A stretch of DNA of 64,000 bases from Sutterella sp. (GTDB taxonomy: Bacteria > Pseudomonadota > Gammaproteobacteria > Burkholderiales > Burkholderiaceae_F), in the NCBI GenBank assembly GCA_019418605.1, contig DYBN01000064.1:42020-106019 (forward strand), read 5' to 3'. Made by a program: the position numbers and the translations under genes. The notes beneath the pieces were generated by a model. The model ran no database searches and had not been told where the DNA came from. It worked only from the letters and a program-made list of their open reading frames with translations. Of the stretch, positions 28,749 to 36,621 are shown piece by piece (within the stretch, counting starts at the first letter, position 1; each line of letters begins with the position of its first letter).

Positions 28749-30079
28749 GGAATTGCGTGTAAATTAGTTGTACGTTAACTGTGGCGCCGCACCTGGCAGA
28801 ATGACGTAATTCCAGTCACCTCGCCAGGTGTGACCTAGCAGATTAAGACCAGCCATTTCTTTGTCGCTGACCTTGATCCCGGTCTGGTACAAGTTCCTGT
28901 CGAGCTTACACATAACTTTCAAACCTGTCGCAGTCGTCGTGGCAGCTATCAAGCTCACAATGATGGCAAGCGTTTCCAAAGGCTTTCCTCGCCAATTGCG
29001 GCTGATCTGTGCAAAAAGACGATGCTCAATCTTGTTCCACTTGGAAGTCCCCGGGGGATAGTGAAAGACGTGGACTTCAAGCTGGAACTCCGTCGCAAAT
29101 TTTTGAAGTTCTCGCTTGAAGAGACGGTTTCGTGATCCATTGCTGCCGCCTCCGTCGGCGGTGATCATCAGGCGCTTCGCGTTGGGGTAGCGCTGGCGCC
29201 CCATGGTCAAGTACCACTCACGGATACTGTTGACGGCGAACTCCGCCGTGTCGCTGCTAATGCCGACATTGACAAAGCCTTCATTGGCGTCAATGTCGTA
29301 AATGCCAAACGGCGTCGCTTTTCCGAGCTCGCCTTGGAAGTCATGTGCCTCCGCTTTGCGGGGGTTGCCCTTCGGTCTGTATTCTCGACCGTTGTTCTTG
29401 TAGTTGCCGACCAATTCCTTCTTCTTGGCATCGATCGAGATGACAGGGCAGCAACTCTCCATGAACTTCTTGGCGTTCTCGTTGATGAACCTGAATTGCT
29501 GTTCGCGATCGTCGTTGGCACTTCCTTTTTCAACGAACTTGCGGTTCAACTGAAGGCTGAAGCCGAGCTCCTTAAGCAGTTGCTGCACGCTCGAAGGGCT
29601 GGCCTTGAACCCCTTCGTCTGCAGGGCTTTTGCCAGATCGTAGGTACTGAGTGTCGTCCAGCAGAGGGGATTCTCGGGATTGCCGACAGTACTGCCGTCG
29701 AGCAACTGTAAAAGCGCCTCTTTGATGCCGGGTTGGGATTCGGTAATGGATTTGCGTCCGCCGCCTTCTTTGCGCGCCGGTGTTCTTTCACTCACAGACG
29801 GGCGCGCTTTCGGGTTGATCTCAAGCGTTTGGCTTTCAGCTTGGCCTTTCGTCAGCGTCACGCGCGACATGCCGGTAAGTGCATGCAGGAAAGTCACACC
29901 GCCATGCCCAATTTCGGCAGCAAGACTGCCCAGTACCAGACGACGCTGTCGTTCGTCGAAGAGCGGCATGACCTTTCCAACGAACTGCTCGAGACCTTCT
30001 GTGTTAAGAGTAGGCATGGTAGAACCTCCATGCCCGAGATTATACAGCTCAGCTGTAAATTTTATTTAGACGCAGTTCC
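28749..30079 (-). mobile_element. Complete ISAzo13-type insertion sequence, 1331 bp
   Basis: Bounded by imperfect terminal inverted repeats: left GGAATTGCGTGTAAATTA and right (reverse complement) GGAACTGCGTCTAAATAA, 15 of 18 matching. It is flanked by a TTA direct repeat and contains one transposase gene filling almost the whole element. It is inserted in copy 4 of the 456-bp array. The intact gene and matching ends suggest recent arrival. Confidence 0.9.
28764..30017 (-). CDS. ISAzo13 family transposase
   Basis: 417-residue DDE-type transposase. N-terminal helical DNA-binding region, then a GGGRKS segment typical of the family, LLKELGFSLQLNRK, and the catalytic core with Asp196 in VISIDAKKKELVGNY, Asp288 in MITADGGGSNGSR and Glu331 in PPGTSKWNKIEHRLF. 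The C-terminal RGDWNY-like HTWRGDWNYVI ending is also typical. The frame is intact and nearly fills the element, so it may be active. GC content is lower than in housekeeping genes. Confidence 0.93.
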   Translation of the reverse strand: MPTLNTEGLEQFVGKVMPLFDERQRRLVLGSLAAEIGHGGVTFLHALTGMSRVTLTKGQAESQTLEINPKARPSVSERTPARKEGGGRKSITESQPGIKEALLQLLDGSTVGNPENPLCWTTLSTYDLAKALQTKGFKASPSSVQQLLKELGFSLQLNRKFVEKGSANDDREQQFRFINENAKKFMESCCPVISIDAKKKELVGNYKNNGREYRPKGNPRKAEAHDFQGELGKATPFGIYDIDANEGFVNVGISSDTAEFAVNSIREWYLTMGRQRYPNAKRLMITADGGGSNGSRNRLFKRELQKFATEFQLEVHVFHYPPGTSKWNKIEHRLFAQISRNWRGKPLETLAIIVSLIAATTTATGLKVMCKLDRNLYQTGIKVSDKEMAGLNLLGHTWRGDWNYVILPGAAPQLTYN

Positions 30080-30248
30080 TTACTACGCAAATTCAAGGGA
30101 CGTAGGTCTTTAGCGACGAATATTCGCAATAGCCATCAGAAGTGTTGAGTTCTCTTGCTGCTGCTCAGCTTTTAGGAGATCGTGATGCGAGGCCCCGATC
30201 GGGACGCCTGAATTCTTGAGAGCGGCTGCGAAGTTCGTAAAAACACGC
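30080..30248 (+). repeat. 456-bp tandem repeat, copy 4, right part
   Basis: Continuation of copy 4 after the insertion sequence, beginning with the duplicated TTA. It carries the GTAGGTCTTT block and the ATCGTGATGCGAGG and TTGAGAGCGGCTGCGAAG segments found at the same place in copies 1-3. Confidence 0.9.
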
Positions 30249-30580
30249 GGGCCCCGGCAGTCGTCGACTCCCAGGGCCCTTTACTTACGCGCCTAGCACG
30301 CCAGAAGAAGGATGACAAAGATCAAAATCTTTGCGACCTTCCTTGCTATACTAGCGACAGATGATTTTCTGGTTTGCATTAATCATCCACCTTTAAGCGG
30401 CTCAGGTGCGACAACATCTGAGCCGTTTTGCTGTGGTTTTGTCCGCAGATGAAAGAGTGGCTACCACAACAAAACCACTCAATTTATACGGGTAATGCAA
30501 AAAACCCCGCAGGACGTCCGCGGAGCATCACAAACTTACTACGTAAATTCAAGGGGTGTAGGTCCTTGATGACGAAGGCA
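30249..30580 (+). repeat. 456-bp tandem repeat, copy 5 (3'-truncated)
   Basis: Last copy. It matches the others from the leading GGGCCC hairpin to the GTAGGTCCTTGATGACGAAGG segment, then similarity stops near 30580. It lacks the final ~120 bp and no GGGCCC hairpin follows, so the array ends inside a unit. Confidence 0.88.
30359..30430 (+). ncRNA. Predicted small RNA, copy 5
   Basis: -10 TATACT at 30347-30352; GATGATT/AATCATC hairpin from 30360; CGGCTCAGGTG/CATCTGAGCCG hairpin with T4 at 30426-30429. Loop triplet GAC. All elements of the small RNA are present although the unit is truncated further downstream. Confidence 0.55.
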
Positions 30581-31009
30581 TGCGCTGATGCCGATCAAAA
30601 CCTGACCGCCCCGATGTTTTGAATCATCAATCAAAAACCGCAGCGAGCGCCTGCCGCCATTGAATCGTTGCAGTTTGCCGACGTCTGCGCCTGAGACGCG
30701 CTTCATTGCGCCCGGCGCTCCTTCCCTGCATGATCCTGACAAGGAGCGGCCGCAAGGTGCTTCGGCCGGCCGCTTCAATCGTGTTCCCCTGTCGCTTCCT
30801 TTTGGGGCTTTCGAAGGCCTTTTTGCGCGTGCAAAGCTCTGCAACAATTTGTGTCTGCACCGGCATTGGCTTTACCTTCGGGGGCGCAGCGTCAACTTTT
30901 GTTAAGAAAGGTGCGGGATCCTTACTTTTCCTGAAATCGGGCTGGATCGGGTTCCTATACTGGGGCCGCGCGCAAAAAACTCCAAGAACAACAATACGGA
31001 GACCCGATC
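30581..31009. other. Intergenic region after the array
   Basis: 429 bp without a supported gene. A TATACT at 30956-30961 is a possible -10 for the membrane flavoprotein gene, with a weak -35. Nothing else was recognised. Confidence 0.4.
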
Positions 31010-32308
31010 ATGAGAAAAATCGTTGCGGGCTTTATCGCCCTTACCCTGGTGTTGTGGGGGATCAACCTCTACGTCAATCCCGTCGACATGAACGTGCGCA
31101 GCGTTGTTCATGAAGTTTTCTATATCAACGGCGTGCTCGCCTGGGGCTTCATGGCGATGGCTGTCATCATCGCCGCGCGCCCGGCCTGGCTTGAAGCCGT
31201 GACGGGAACGCCGTTGGACGAGCTCTACCGGTGGCACCGCACGATCGGCATTTGGGCCGCGGTCCTCACGGCTGTGCATTTCTTTACCAAGACCCTCATG
31301 GCCCCGGTGACGGCCATGATGACGCTTGCGCCCGCGGTCAAGCCGGCGGTCAATCCTGATGCGGTTGGCTTTGAAGCCTTCTGGGCATGGCTCAGGGGCG
31401 CCTCCAACCTTGCGGCCGAGTGGGCGACCTACCTTGCGCTTGCTCTTTTTGTCATCTCCTTCATCAGCCGGCTTCGCTACAACAAGTGGCTCACCACGCA
31501 CCGGCTCTTTTCCATTGTCTTTCTCGTGGTGGCCGTCCACGCCATCCGCCTGATGGACCCGGCCGACTACACGACGCCCTTTGGGCTTCTTAACATCGCA
31601 ATCACGATTGCAGGCTCCTGGTACGCCCTGGTTCTTCTCGTGCGCGGCGCCGGTGCGCAAAAGACCGTGCGTGCAAGCATCAGCGGGGTTGAAACGCGCA
31701 GCGGCCTGACCTTCATTACCGTCAAGCCCGAGCGCGCGCTTGAAGTCAAGCCCGGCGAATTTGCCTTCCTGCGCACGGCCGGTCACGAAAAGCACCCGTT
31801 TTCCGTGGCAGCCGTCAACGACGACGGAACGATCAGCTTTGCGGTCAAGGGGCTCGGCGACTACACGGGCCGGATTGTGCCGCAGCTCAAGGCGGGCGAG
31901 ACGGTCTTTGTTGAAGGCCCCTGGGGACACTTTGTGCCCGACTATTCACCCCGCACGCAGCTCTGGCTGGCGGGCGGCGTGGGAATCGCTCCCTTCTGCG
32001 CCTGGCTGCAGGATGCCGCCCGAGCGCACAGCCGCGGCGACATTCGCCTTGTCTGGTGCATCAAGAGTCGTGAAAGCGAACCGATGCTCCCGCGCGTCGA
32101 GACGCTTGCAAGAAATGCGGGCGTCCGGCTTGACATCTACGAGTCAAAGAAGGCGCGCCTGAACGTGCGGGATCTCTTTGCCGCCTACGTGCCCGAAGTG
32201 CTCGCACTGTGCGCGGGCGGCGCACTTGCCGAGTCCGTCTCGGCTGCCTACGTGCATGCAGGCGGCGAGGCAGGCAACATCCGCAAGGAGTACTTCAACT
32301 GGCGTTAA
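31010..32308 (+). CDS. Ferric-reductase-like transmembrane flavoprotein
   Basis: 432 residues: about six N-terminal helices of the ferric reductase/NOX-like heme domain with His in WHRTIGIW, AVHFFTK, TTHRLFS and AVHAIRL as likely heme ligands, then a ferredoxin-reductase-type module with the FAD-binding HPFSVAAVN, a GPWGHF segment and the nucleotide-binding GGVGIAPFCAW. The end KEYFNWR is typical of the membrane ferredoxin-reductase family. It likely moves electrons from NAD(P)H through FAD and heme to an acceptor outside the membrane; iron is only one possibility. A ribosome binding site GGAG lies 7 bp before the ATG. Confidence 0.85.
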   Translation: MRKIVAGFIALTLVLWGINLYVNPVDMNVRSVVHEVFYINGVLAWGFMAMAVIIAARPAWLEAVTGTPLDELYRWHRTIGIWAAVLTAVHFFTKTLMAPVTAMMTLAPAVKPAVNPDAVGFEAFWAWLRGASNLAAEWATYLALALFVISFISRLRYNKWLTTHRLFSIVFLVVAVHAIRLMDPADYTTPFGLLNIAITIAGSWYALVLLVRGAGAQKTVRASISGVETRSGLTFITVKPERALEVKPGEFAFLRTAGHEKHPFSVAAVNDDGTISFAVKGLGDYTGRIVPQLKAGETVFVEGPWGHFVPDYSPRTQLWLAGGVGIAPFCAWLQDAARAHSRGDIRLVWCIKSRESEPMLPRVETLARNAGVRLDIYESKKARLNVRDLFAAYVPEVLALCAGGALAESVSAAYVHAGGEAGNIRKEYFNWR

Positions 32309-32374
32309 GCAGTCCCACCGCCGCAGGCGCCGGGGCGCGCCTGCACGCGGTCAAGAGCCTGCGGTTTGCAGACG

Positions 32375-33838
32375 CTATTTTTTGAGCATCTCGGGCGGAA
32401 ACTGCATTTCCTCGTAGCGCACGAAGTGGGTCTTGTTGACGAAGCGGTAGCCAAGCCAGACCGTGAGGAACAAGGGGATCCCCACATAGGTTGCGGCCAC
32501 GGCCGACCAGTCGATCGTCTCGGAGAGGAAGGCCTGATAGTTTTGCCCGAGCGTCACGGCAAGGCACACGACGAAGGCAAAGATCGGCCCCCACGGGAAA
32601 AAGGGCGAGCGGTAGGGGAGTTTGGCCGGGTCGCCGCCCTTGAGAACAAACCCGCGGCGAAAGCGGTAGTGCGCCACGGCAATGCCAAGCCAGAGAATGA
32701 AGCCGCCCATGCCGCTTAAGCTCAAAAGCCACAGGTAGACGCTTTGGTCTTCAAAGACCGAGGTGAGAAAGCAGAGCATGGCAACGGCCGTCACGGCGTA
32801 AAGAGCGTTGCGCGGCACTCCGGCGGGCGTGAGCCTGGCAAAGACTTTCGGCGCGTACCCGTCAAGCGCCAGAGCGTAGAGCATGCGGGTGGAGGCGTAC
32901 ATGCCGGAGTTGCCCGCCGAGAGGATCGAGGTTAGGATCACGGCGTTCATGACGGCCGCGGCCGCAAGAAGCCCCGCGTGCTCGAAGACAAGCGTGAAGG
33001 GGCTCACGGCGATGTCGGTGACGTCGTTGCGCAGCAGCCTCGGATCGGTGTAGGGAATGATGAGGCTGATGACGAAAATCGAGAGCACGTAGAAAAAGAG
33101 AATGCGCCAGAAGACCTGCTTTAAGGCGTGGGGCACGCTCTTTTGAGGATTTTGCGCTTCGCCCGCCGTGATGCCCACAAGTTCCGTGCCCTGAAAGGAA
33201 AATCCCACGACCATCGCCACGCCCGCAAGGGCGGGCAGGCCCCCTACGAAGGGCGCCTCGCCCACCGTCCAGTTGGCCCAGCCCGCGGGCGTGACGCCCT
33301 TGAAGATGCCCAGAATCATCAAAAGGCCCGTTGCCACGAACACCACGACGGTGATGACTTTTAAGAGCGCAAACCAGTACTCGCTCTCGCCAAAGCCCTT
33401 GACCGAGAAGTAGTTCAAAGAAAAGAGAAGCGCAAGAAAAAGCGCGCTCCAAAGCGCTCCCGGCACATCGGGAAACCACCACTTCATCACAAGCTGCGCG
33501 GCCACGAGGTCCACGGCGATCGTCGTCGCCCAGTTGTAGCAGTAGTTCCATCCGAGGGCAAAGCCAAAGGCGGGATCGATGTACTTGCGCCCGTAGGTGG
33601 AAAAAGAGCCCGTGGTGGGCTCAAAGGCCGAGAGCTCGGCCAGACTCATCATGAGAAAAAACACCATCGCGCCGATGATGCAGTAAGAAAGGAGCGCCCC
33701 CGCGGGCCCTGCTTGCGCGATGGCCGCGCCCGAGGCGACGAAAAGCCCCGTGCCGATCGAGCCTCCGATGGCGATCATGGTGAGGTGGCGCGATTTGAGC
33801 TTGCGCTGCAGGCGCGGCGCGGCGGTATCAAAAGCCAT
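32375..33838 (-). CDS. lysP: Lysine-specific permease LysP
   Basis: 487-residue APC-family transporter with twelve helices. It matches E. coli LysP nearly throughout: RHLTMIAIGGSIGTGLFVAS, FGFALGWNYCYNWATTIAVD, GFSFQGTELVGITAGE, SLIIPYTDPRLLRNDV, SAGNSGMYASTRMLYALA, LGQNYQAFLSETIDW and the ending THFVRYEEMQFP. That degree of match supports lysine over general amino-acid permease. In E. coli LysP also senses lysine for CadC; no cad genes are in this window. Convergent with the flavoprotein gene. Confidence 0.94.
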   Translation of the reverse strand: MAFDTAAPRLQRKLKSRHLTMIAIGGSIGTGLFVASGAAIAQAGPAGALLSYCIIGAMVFFLMMSLAELSAFEPTTGSFSTYGRKYIDPAFGFALGWNYCYNWATTIAVDLVAAQLVMKWWFPDVPGALWSALFLALLFSLNYFSVKGFGESEYWFALLKVITVVVFVATGLLMILGIFKGVTPAGWANWTVGEAPFVGGLPALAGVAMVVGFSFQGTELVGITAGEAQNPQKSVPHALKQVFWRILFFYVLSIFVISLIIPYTDPRLLRNDVTDIAVSPFTLVFEHAGLLAAAAVMNAVILTSILSAGNSGMYASTRMLYALALDGYAPKVFARLTPAGVPRNALYAVTAVAMLCFLTSVFEDQSVYLWLLSLSGMGGFILWLGIAVAHYRFRRGFVLKGGDPAKLPYRSPFFPWGPIFAFVVCLAVTLGQNYQAFLSETIDWSAVAATYVGIPLFLTVWLGYRFVNKTHFVRYEEMQFPPEMLKK

Positions 33839-33956
33839 GGGTGCGAAGAGAGGATGAATGGAAAATCCGGGAATTCAGTCCGGGGGCAGCAAGGCCCGGG
33901 CAGGCGAGTCAGGCAAATTTTGCCCTCTGTCTGCACCCGCTTCAAATGCCGGCGCG

Positions 33957-34006
33957 AAAAAAAAAGCCGCCCGCCCCGGCGGCATTTGCCGGAGGGCAGG
34001 CGGCTT
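33957..34006 (-). terminator. Intrinsic terminator after the CheB-CheR-PAS gene
   Basis: On the minus strand AAGCCGCC pairs with GGCGGCTT through a GC-rich stem and is followed by T9. It starts 20 bp past the stop codon. Confidence 0.85.
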
Positions 34007-34025
34007 GCGGCGGAAAAAGGGGCGG

Positions 34026-36563
34026 CTATGAAGCCGACGCCTTTTTCGCCTGCGGGCGGTGCAGCGAATCGATGATGGTGATCACAAGGCCGCGGATGTT
34101 GTTTTCGGTCGTGCGGTAGGGCGCGATGCGCATCGTGTAGAAGCGCTCGTTGTTGCCCGTCACCTCCCGGTCGATCGGGGTGAGGTCCTTGAGCACGGCC
34201 CGGGCGTCGGCGATGACGTCTTCGGCGGGGAAGGAGTGCGCAAAGATCTGAAGCGACCGTCCCACGTCCTGCGGCACGAGCTGAAACTCGCGCCCGACGT
34301 ACTCGGTGAACTTGCGGATGTTGAGGTTGCTGTCGACAAAGAGAATGCCGATCATGGTCGAAGACAGGAAGTTCGACAGATCGTTGTCCATCATCGTGAG
34401 CTCGTCGAGCTTTTGCTGGTACTCGGAGTTGACGGTGTAGAGCTCTTCGTTGACCGACTGCAGCTCTTCGTTTGAGCTTTGAAGCTCCTCGTTGGCGGTA
34501 AGGAGCTCTTCGTTTGCCGCCTGCAGCTCCTCGTTGACGGTCTCAAGTTCGCCGATTGTTGAGCGCAGCTCGTTTTTGCTCTCCTGCAGCTCGTGCTCGA
34601 GGTCCGTGATGCGCTGTGCGGCGGTGATGTCGACGTCGTACTTCTCAACGGGTCCTTTAACTTCGAGGCCGCCGCGCTCGATGAAGATGAGCGCCGTGAG
34701 CTCTTCGTCGGCTGCCGTCGTGACGGGCTGCACCGAGAGCGTGATCGTGCGGCGTCCCGCATGCGTGTCGATGACGATGTCGCTGTAGGTGACGGGCGCA
34801 TGCTCGGCGCGGCTGCGGTTGATCGCCGTCGACGTAATCAGCTTCAGGTCCTTGAGAATGAGCGCAAAGAGATTGAAGGTGGCCTTGCCCGGGGCAAGGT
34901 TGATGTAGTCGGTGCTGTTGCCGAAAAAGTGCACGATCTCATTGTTGCTGTTGATGATGATCGAGGCGGGCAGGAAGCGCTCCATGAATTGCAGGTAGAC
35001 GTCCTCCATGTCCTTTCGGTCGGCCTTGTGCTGCACGCCCGTGCCGCTGATTTGCACCTGCGGCAGGATGTTGGGCACGGTAAAGACCGGCGGCTGCAGG
35101 TCCTCGGCGCGCCCTTCGGCGTGGTGCACGTAGATCTTTTCGGTGTTGGCCACGGGCTTGAAGACCGAGGAGTATTCGCTTGCCGTCTCGCTTTTGCCCA
35201 AAAAGAGATAGCCCCCGTTTTTGAGCGCCGTGTGAAAGATCGCAAACACGGCCTTTTGCAGCACGGGCTGAAAGTAGATGAGCACGTTGCGGCAGCTGAT
35301 GAGGTCAAGCTTTCCGAAGGGCGGATCGGAAAACATGTTGTGCGGCGCAAAGATGATCATCTTGCGGATGTCTTTGTTGACGATGTAGTGCTCGTTTTTC
35401 TCGGTGAAATACTTCGTGAGGCGCTCCGGGGTGATGTCTTCCGAAATGCTCTCGGGAAAGACCCCCTTGCTTGCCTTTTCGATTGCCTGCGTGTCGATGT
35501 CGGTGGCAAAGATCTTGACCTTGCGCTTGATGCCCTGCTCTTCCATGAGCTCTTGGATCAAAATCGCAAGCGAGTAGGCCTCTTCGCCCGTGGAGCAGCC
35601 AGCCGACCAGATGCGGATGGGCTCGTCTTCGGTGCTGTTTCTCAGAATTGAAAGGAGCGCCGTGGACTTTAACTTTTCAAAGAATTCGCCGTCTCTGAAA
35701 AAGCGCGTCACGCCGATCAGGATGTCCTTCATGAGAAGCTCGGCTTCCGAGGGCGTGCTCTCAAGAAGTTTTGCAAAGCTCTCCATGTCGGGGCTTTTTG
35801 TGACCACCATGCGCCGCTCGATGCGCCGCAGCACGGTGTTGCGCTTGTAGTAGGTGAAGTCGATGCCGCTGACGTTTTTAAGAATCCCGTAGATGCGCCC
35901 CAGCGTTTCGATGTCGGAGGCTTCGGAACTTGCCTGCGGCAGCAGCATGTGGTGGTAGTTTGCGAGATTTAAAAGCTCCTGCGCAAGCTCTGGCGCGGGC
36001 AGCACGAAGTCGGCGAGCCCCGTGTTGATCACCGAGCGCGGCATGCCGTCGAACTTGGCGCTCTTGGGGTCCTGGGCCATGACGATGCCGCCGTGCTCCT
36101 TGATCGTCTTGATGCCGTTGGTGCCGTCCGAGCCCGTGCCCGAGAGCACGATCGCGACGGCTCTCTCGCGGCTTTCCTCGGCCAGAGAATTAAAGAAGAT
36201 GTCGATCGGGTGGTTGATGCGGCGGTGGTCGTAGTCGTTTAAGAGAATGTGTCCGGCCTTGATCGTGAGATTTTTCTTGGGCGGAATGAGATAGACGATG
36301 TTGGGTTCAAGCGGCATCAGGTGCTCGGCCTGCACGACCTGCATGGCGGTGTACTTGCCCAGAATCTCGGCCATGAGGCTTTTGTAGTCGGGCGAGAGGT
36401 GCTGCACGATGATGTAGACGATGTTGGAGTTTGCAGGCAGGTTGACAAAGAACTGCTGCAAAGCCTCAAGCCCCCCGGCCGAAGCCCCGATGCCCACGAC
36501 GAGCCGCGCGTCGGTCGCCTTGATGTGCTTGATGACGTTGGGTTTTAATGCGCCCTGGTTCAT
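34026..36563 (-). CDS. CheB-CheR-PAS fusion protein (chemotaxis-type methylesterase/methyltransferase hybrid)
   Basis: 845 residues. N-terminal CheB methylesterase domain with Ser28 in GASAGG, His55 in QHLSPD and Asp146 in SGTGSDG, the full catalytic triad, but no receiver domain. Next a CheR methyltransferase (about 215-490) with the SAM motif IWSAGCSTGEEAYSLA and ISCRNVLIYF. Then a PAS-like part, a long Leu-zipper-like coiled coil (about 630-735) rich in ELQ-NEEL repeats, and a C-terminal PAS domain (about 735-830). No receptors, CheA, CheW or CheY are nearby, so it is an orphan hybrid; such proteins are usually signalling hubs. It lies 58 bp downstream of a large EAL gene on the same strand. 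Confidence 0.92.
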   Translation of the reverse strand: MNQGALKPNVIKHIKATDARLVVGIGASAGGLEALQQFFVNLPANSNIVYIIVQHLSPDYKSLMAEILGKYTAMQVVQAEHLMPLEPNIVYLIPPKKNLTIKAGHILLNDYDHRRINHPIDIFFNSLAEESRERAVAIVLSGTGSDGTNGIKTIKEHGGIVMAQDPKSAKFDGMPRSVINTGLADFVLPAPELAQELLNLANYHHMLLPQASSEASDIETLGRIYGILKNVSGIDFTYYKRNTVLRRIERRMVVTKSPDMESFAKLLESTPSEAELLMKDILIGVTRFFRDGEFFEKLKSTALLSILRNSTEDEPIRIWSAGCSTGEEAYSLAILIQELMEEQGIKRKVKIFATDIDTQAIEKASKGVFPESISEDITPERLTKYFTEKNEHYIVNKDIRKMIIFAPHNMFSDPPFGKLDLISCRNVLIYFQPVLQKAVFAIFHTALKNGGYLFLGKSETASEYSSVFKPVANTEKIYVHHAEGRAEDLQPPVFTVPNILPQVQISGTGVQHKADRKDMEDVYLQFMERFLPASIIINSNNEIVHFFGNSTDYINLAPGKATFNLFALILKDLKLITSTAINRSRAEHAPVTYSDIVIDTHAGRRTITLSVQPVTTAADEELTALIFIERGGLEVKGPVEKYDVDITAAQRITDLEHELQESKNELRSTIGELETVNEELQAANEELLTANEELQSSNEELQSVNEELYTVNSEYQQKLDELTMMDNDLSNFLSSTMIGILFVDSNLNIRKFTEYVGREFQLVPQDVGRSLQIFAHSFPAEDVIADARAVLKDLTPIDREVTGNNERFYTMRIAPYRTTENNIRGLVITIIDSLHRPQAKKASAS

Positions 36564-36621
36564 TTCTTGTTGTCCTTTTGCGATGATCTTGTTGTTTTTC
36601 GCTCAGGAGCCTTAGGCGGCG

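Noticed and set aside
27089..30580. CRISPR array
   Set aside because: Repeats are 456 bp and nearly identical throughout, not short repeats with unique spacers, and no cas genes are near.
30902..31930. 342-residue minus-strand frame
   Set aside because: Antisense shadow of the membrane flavoprotein gene.
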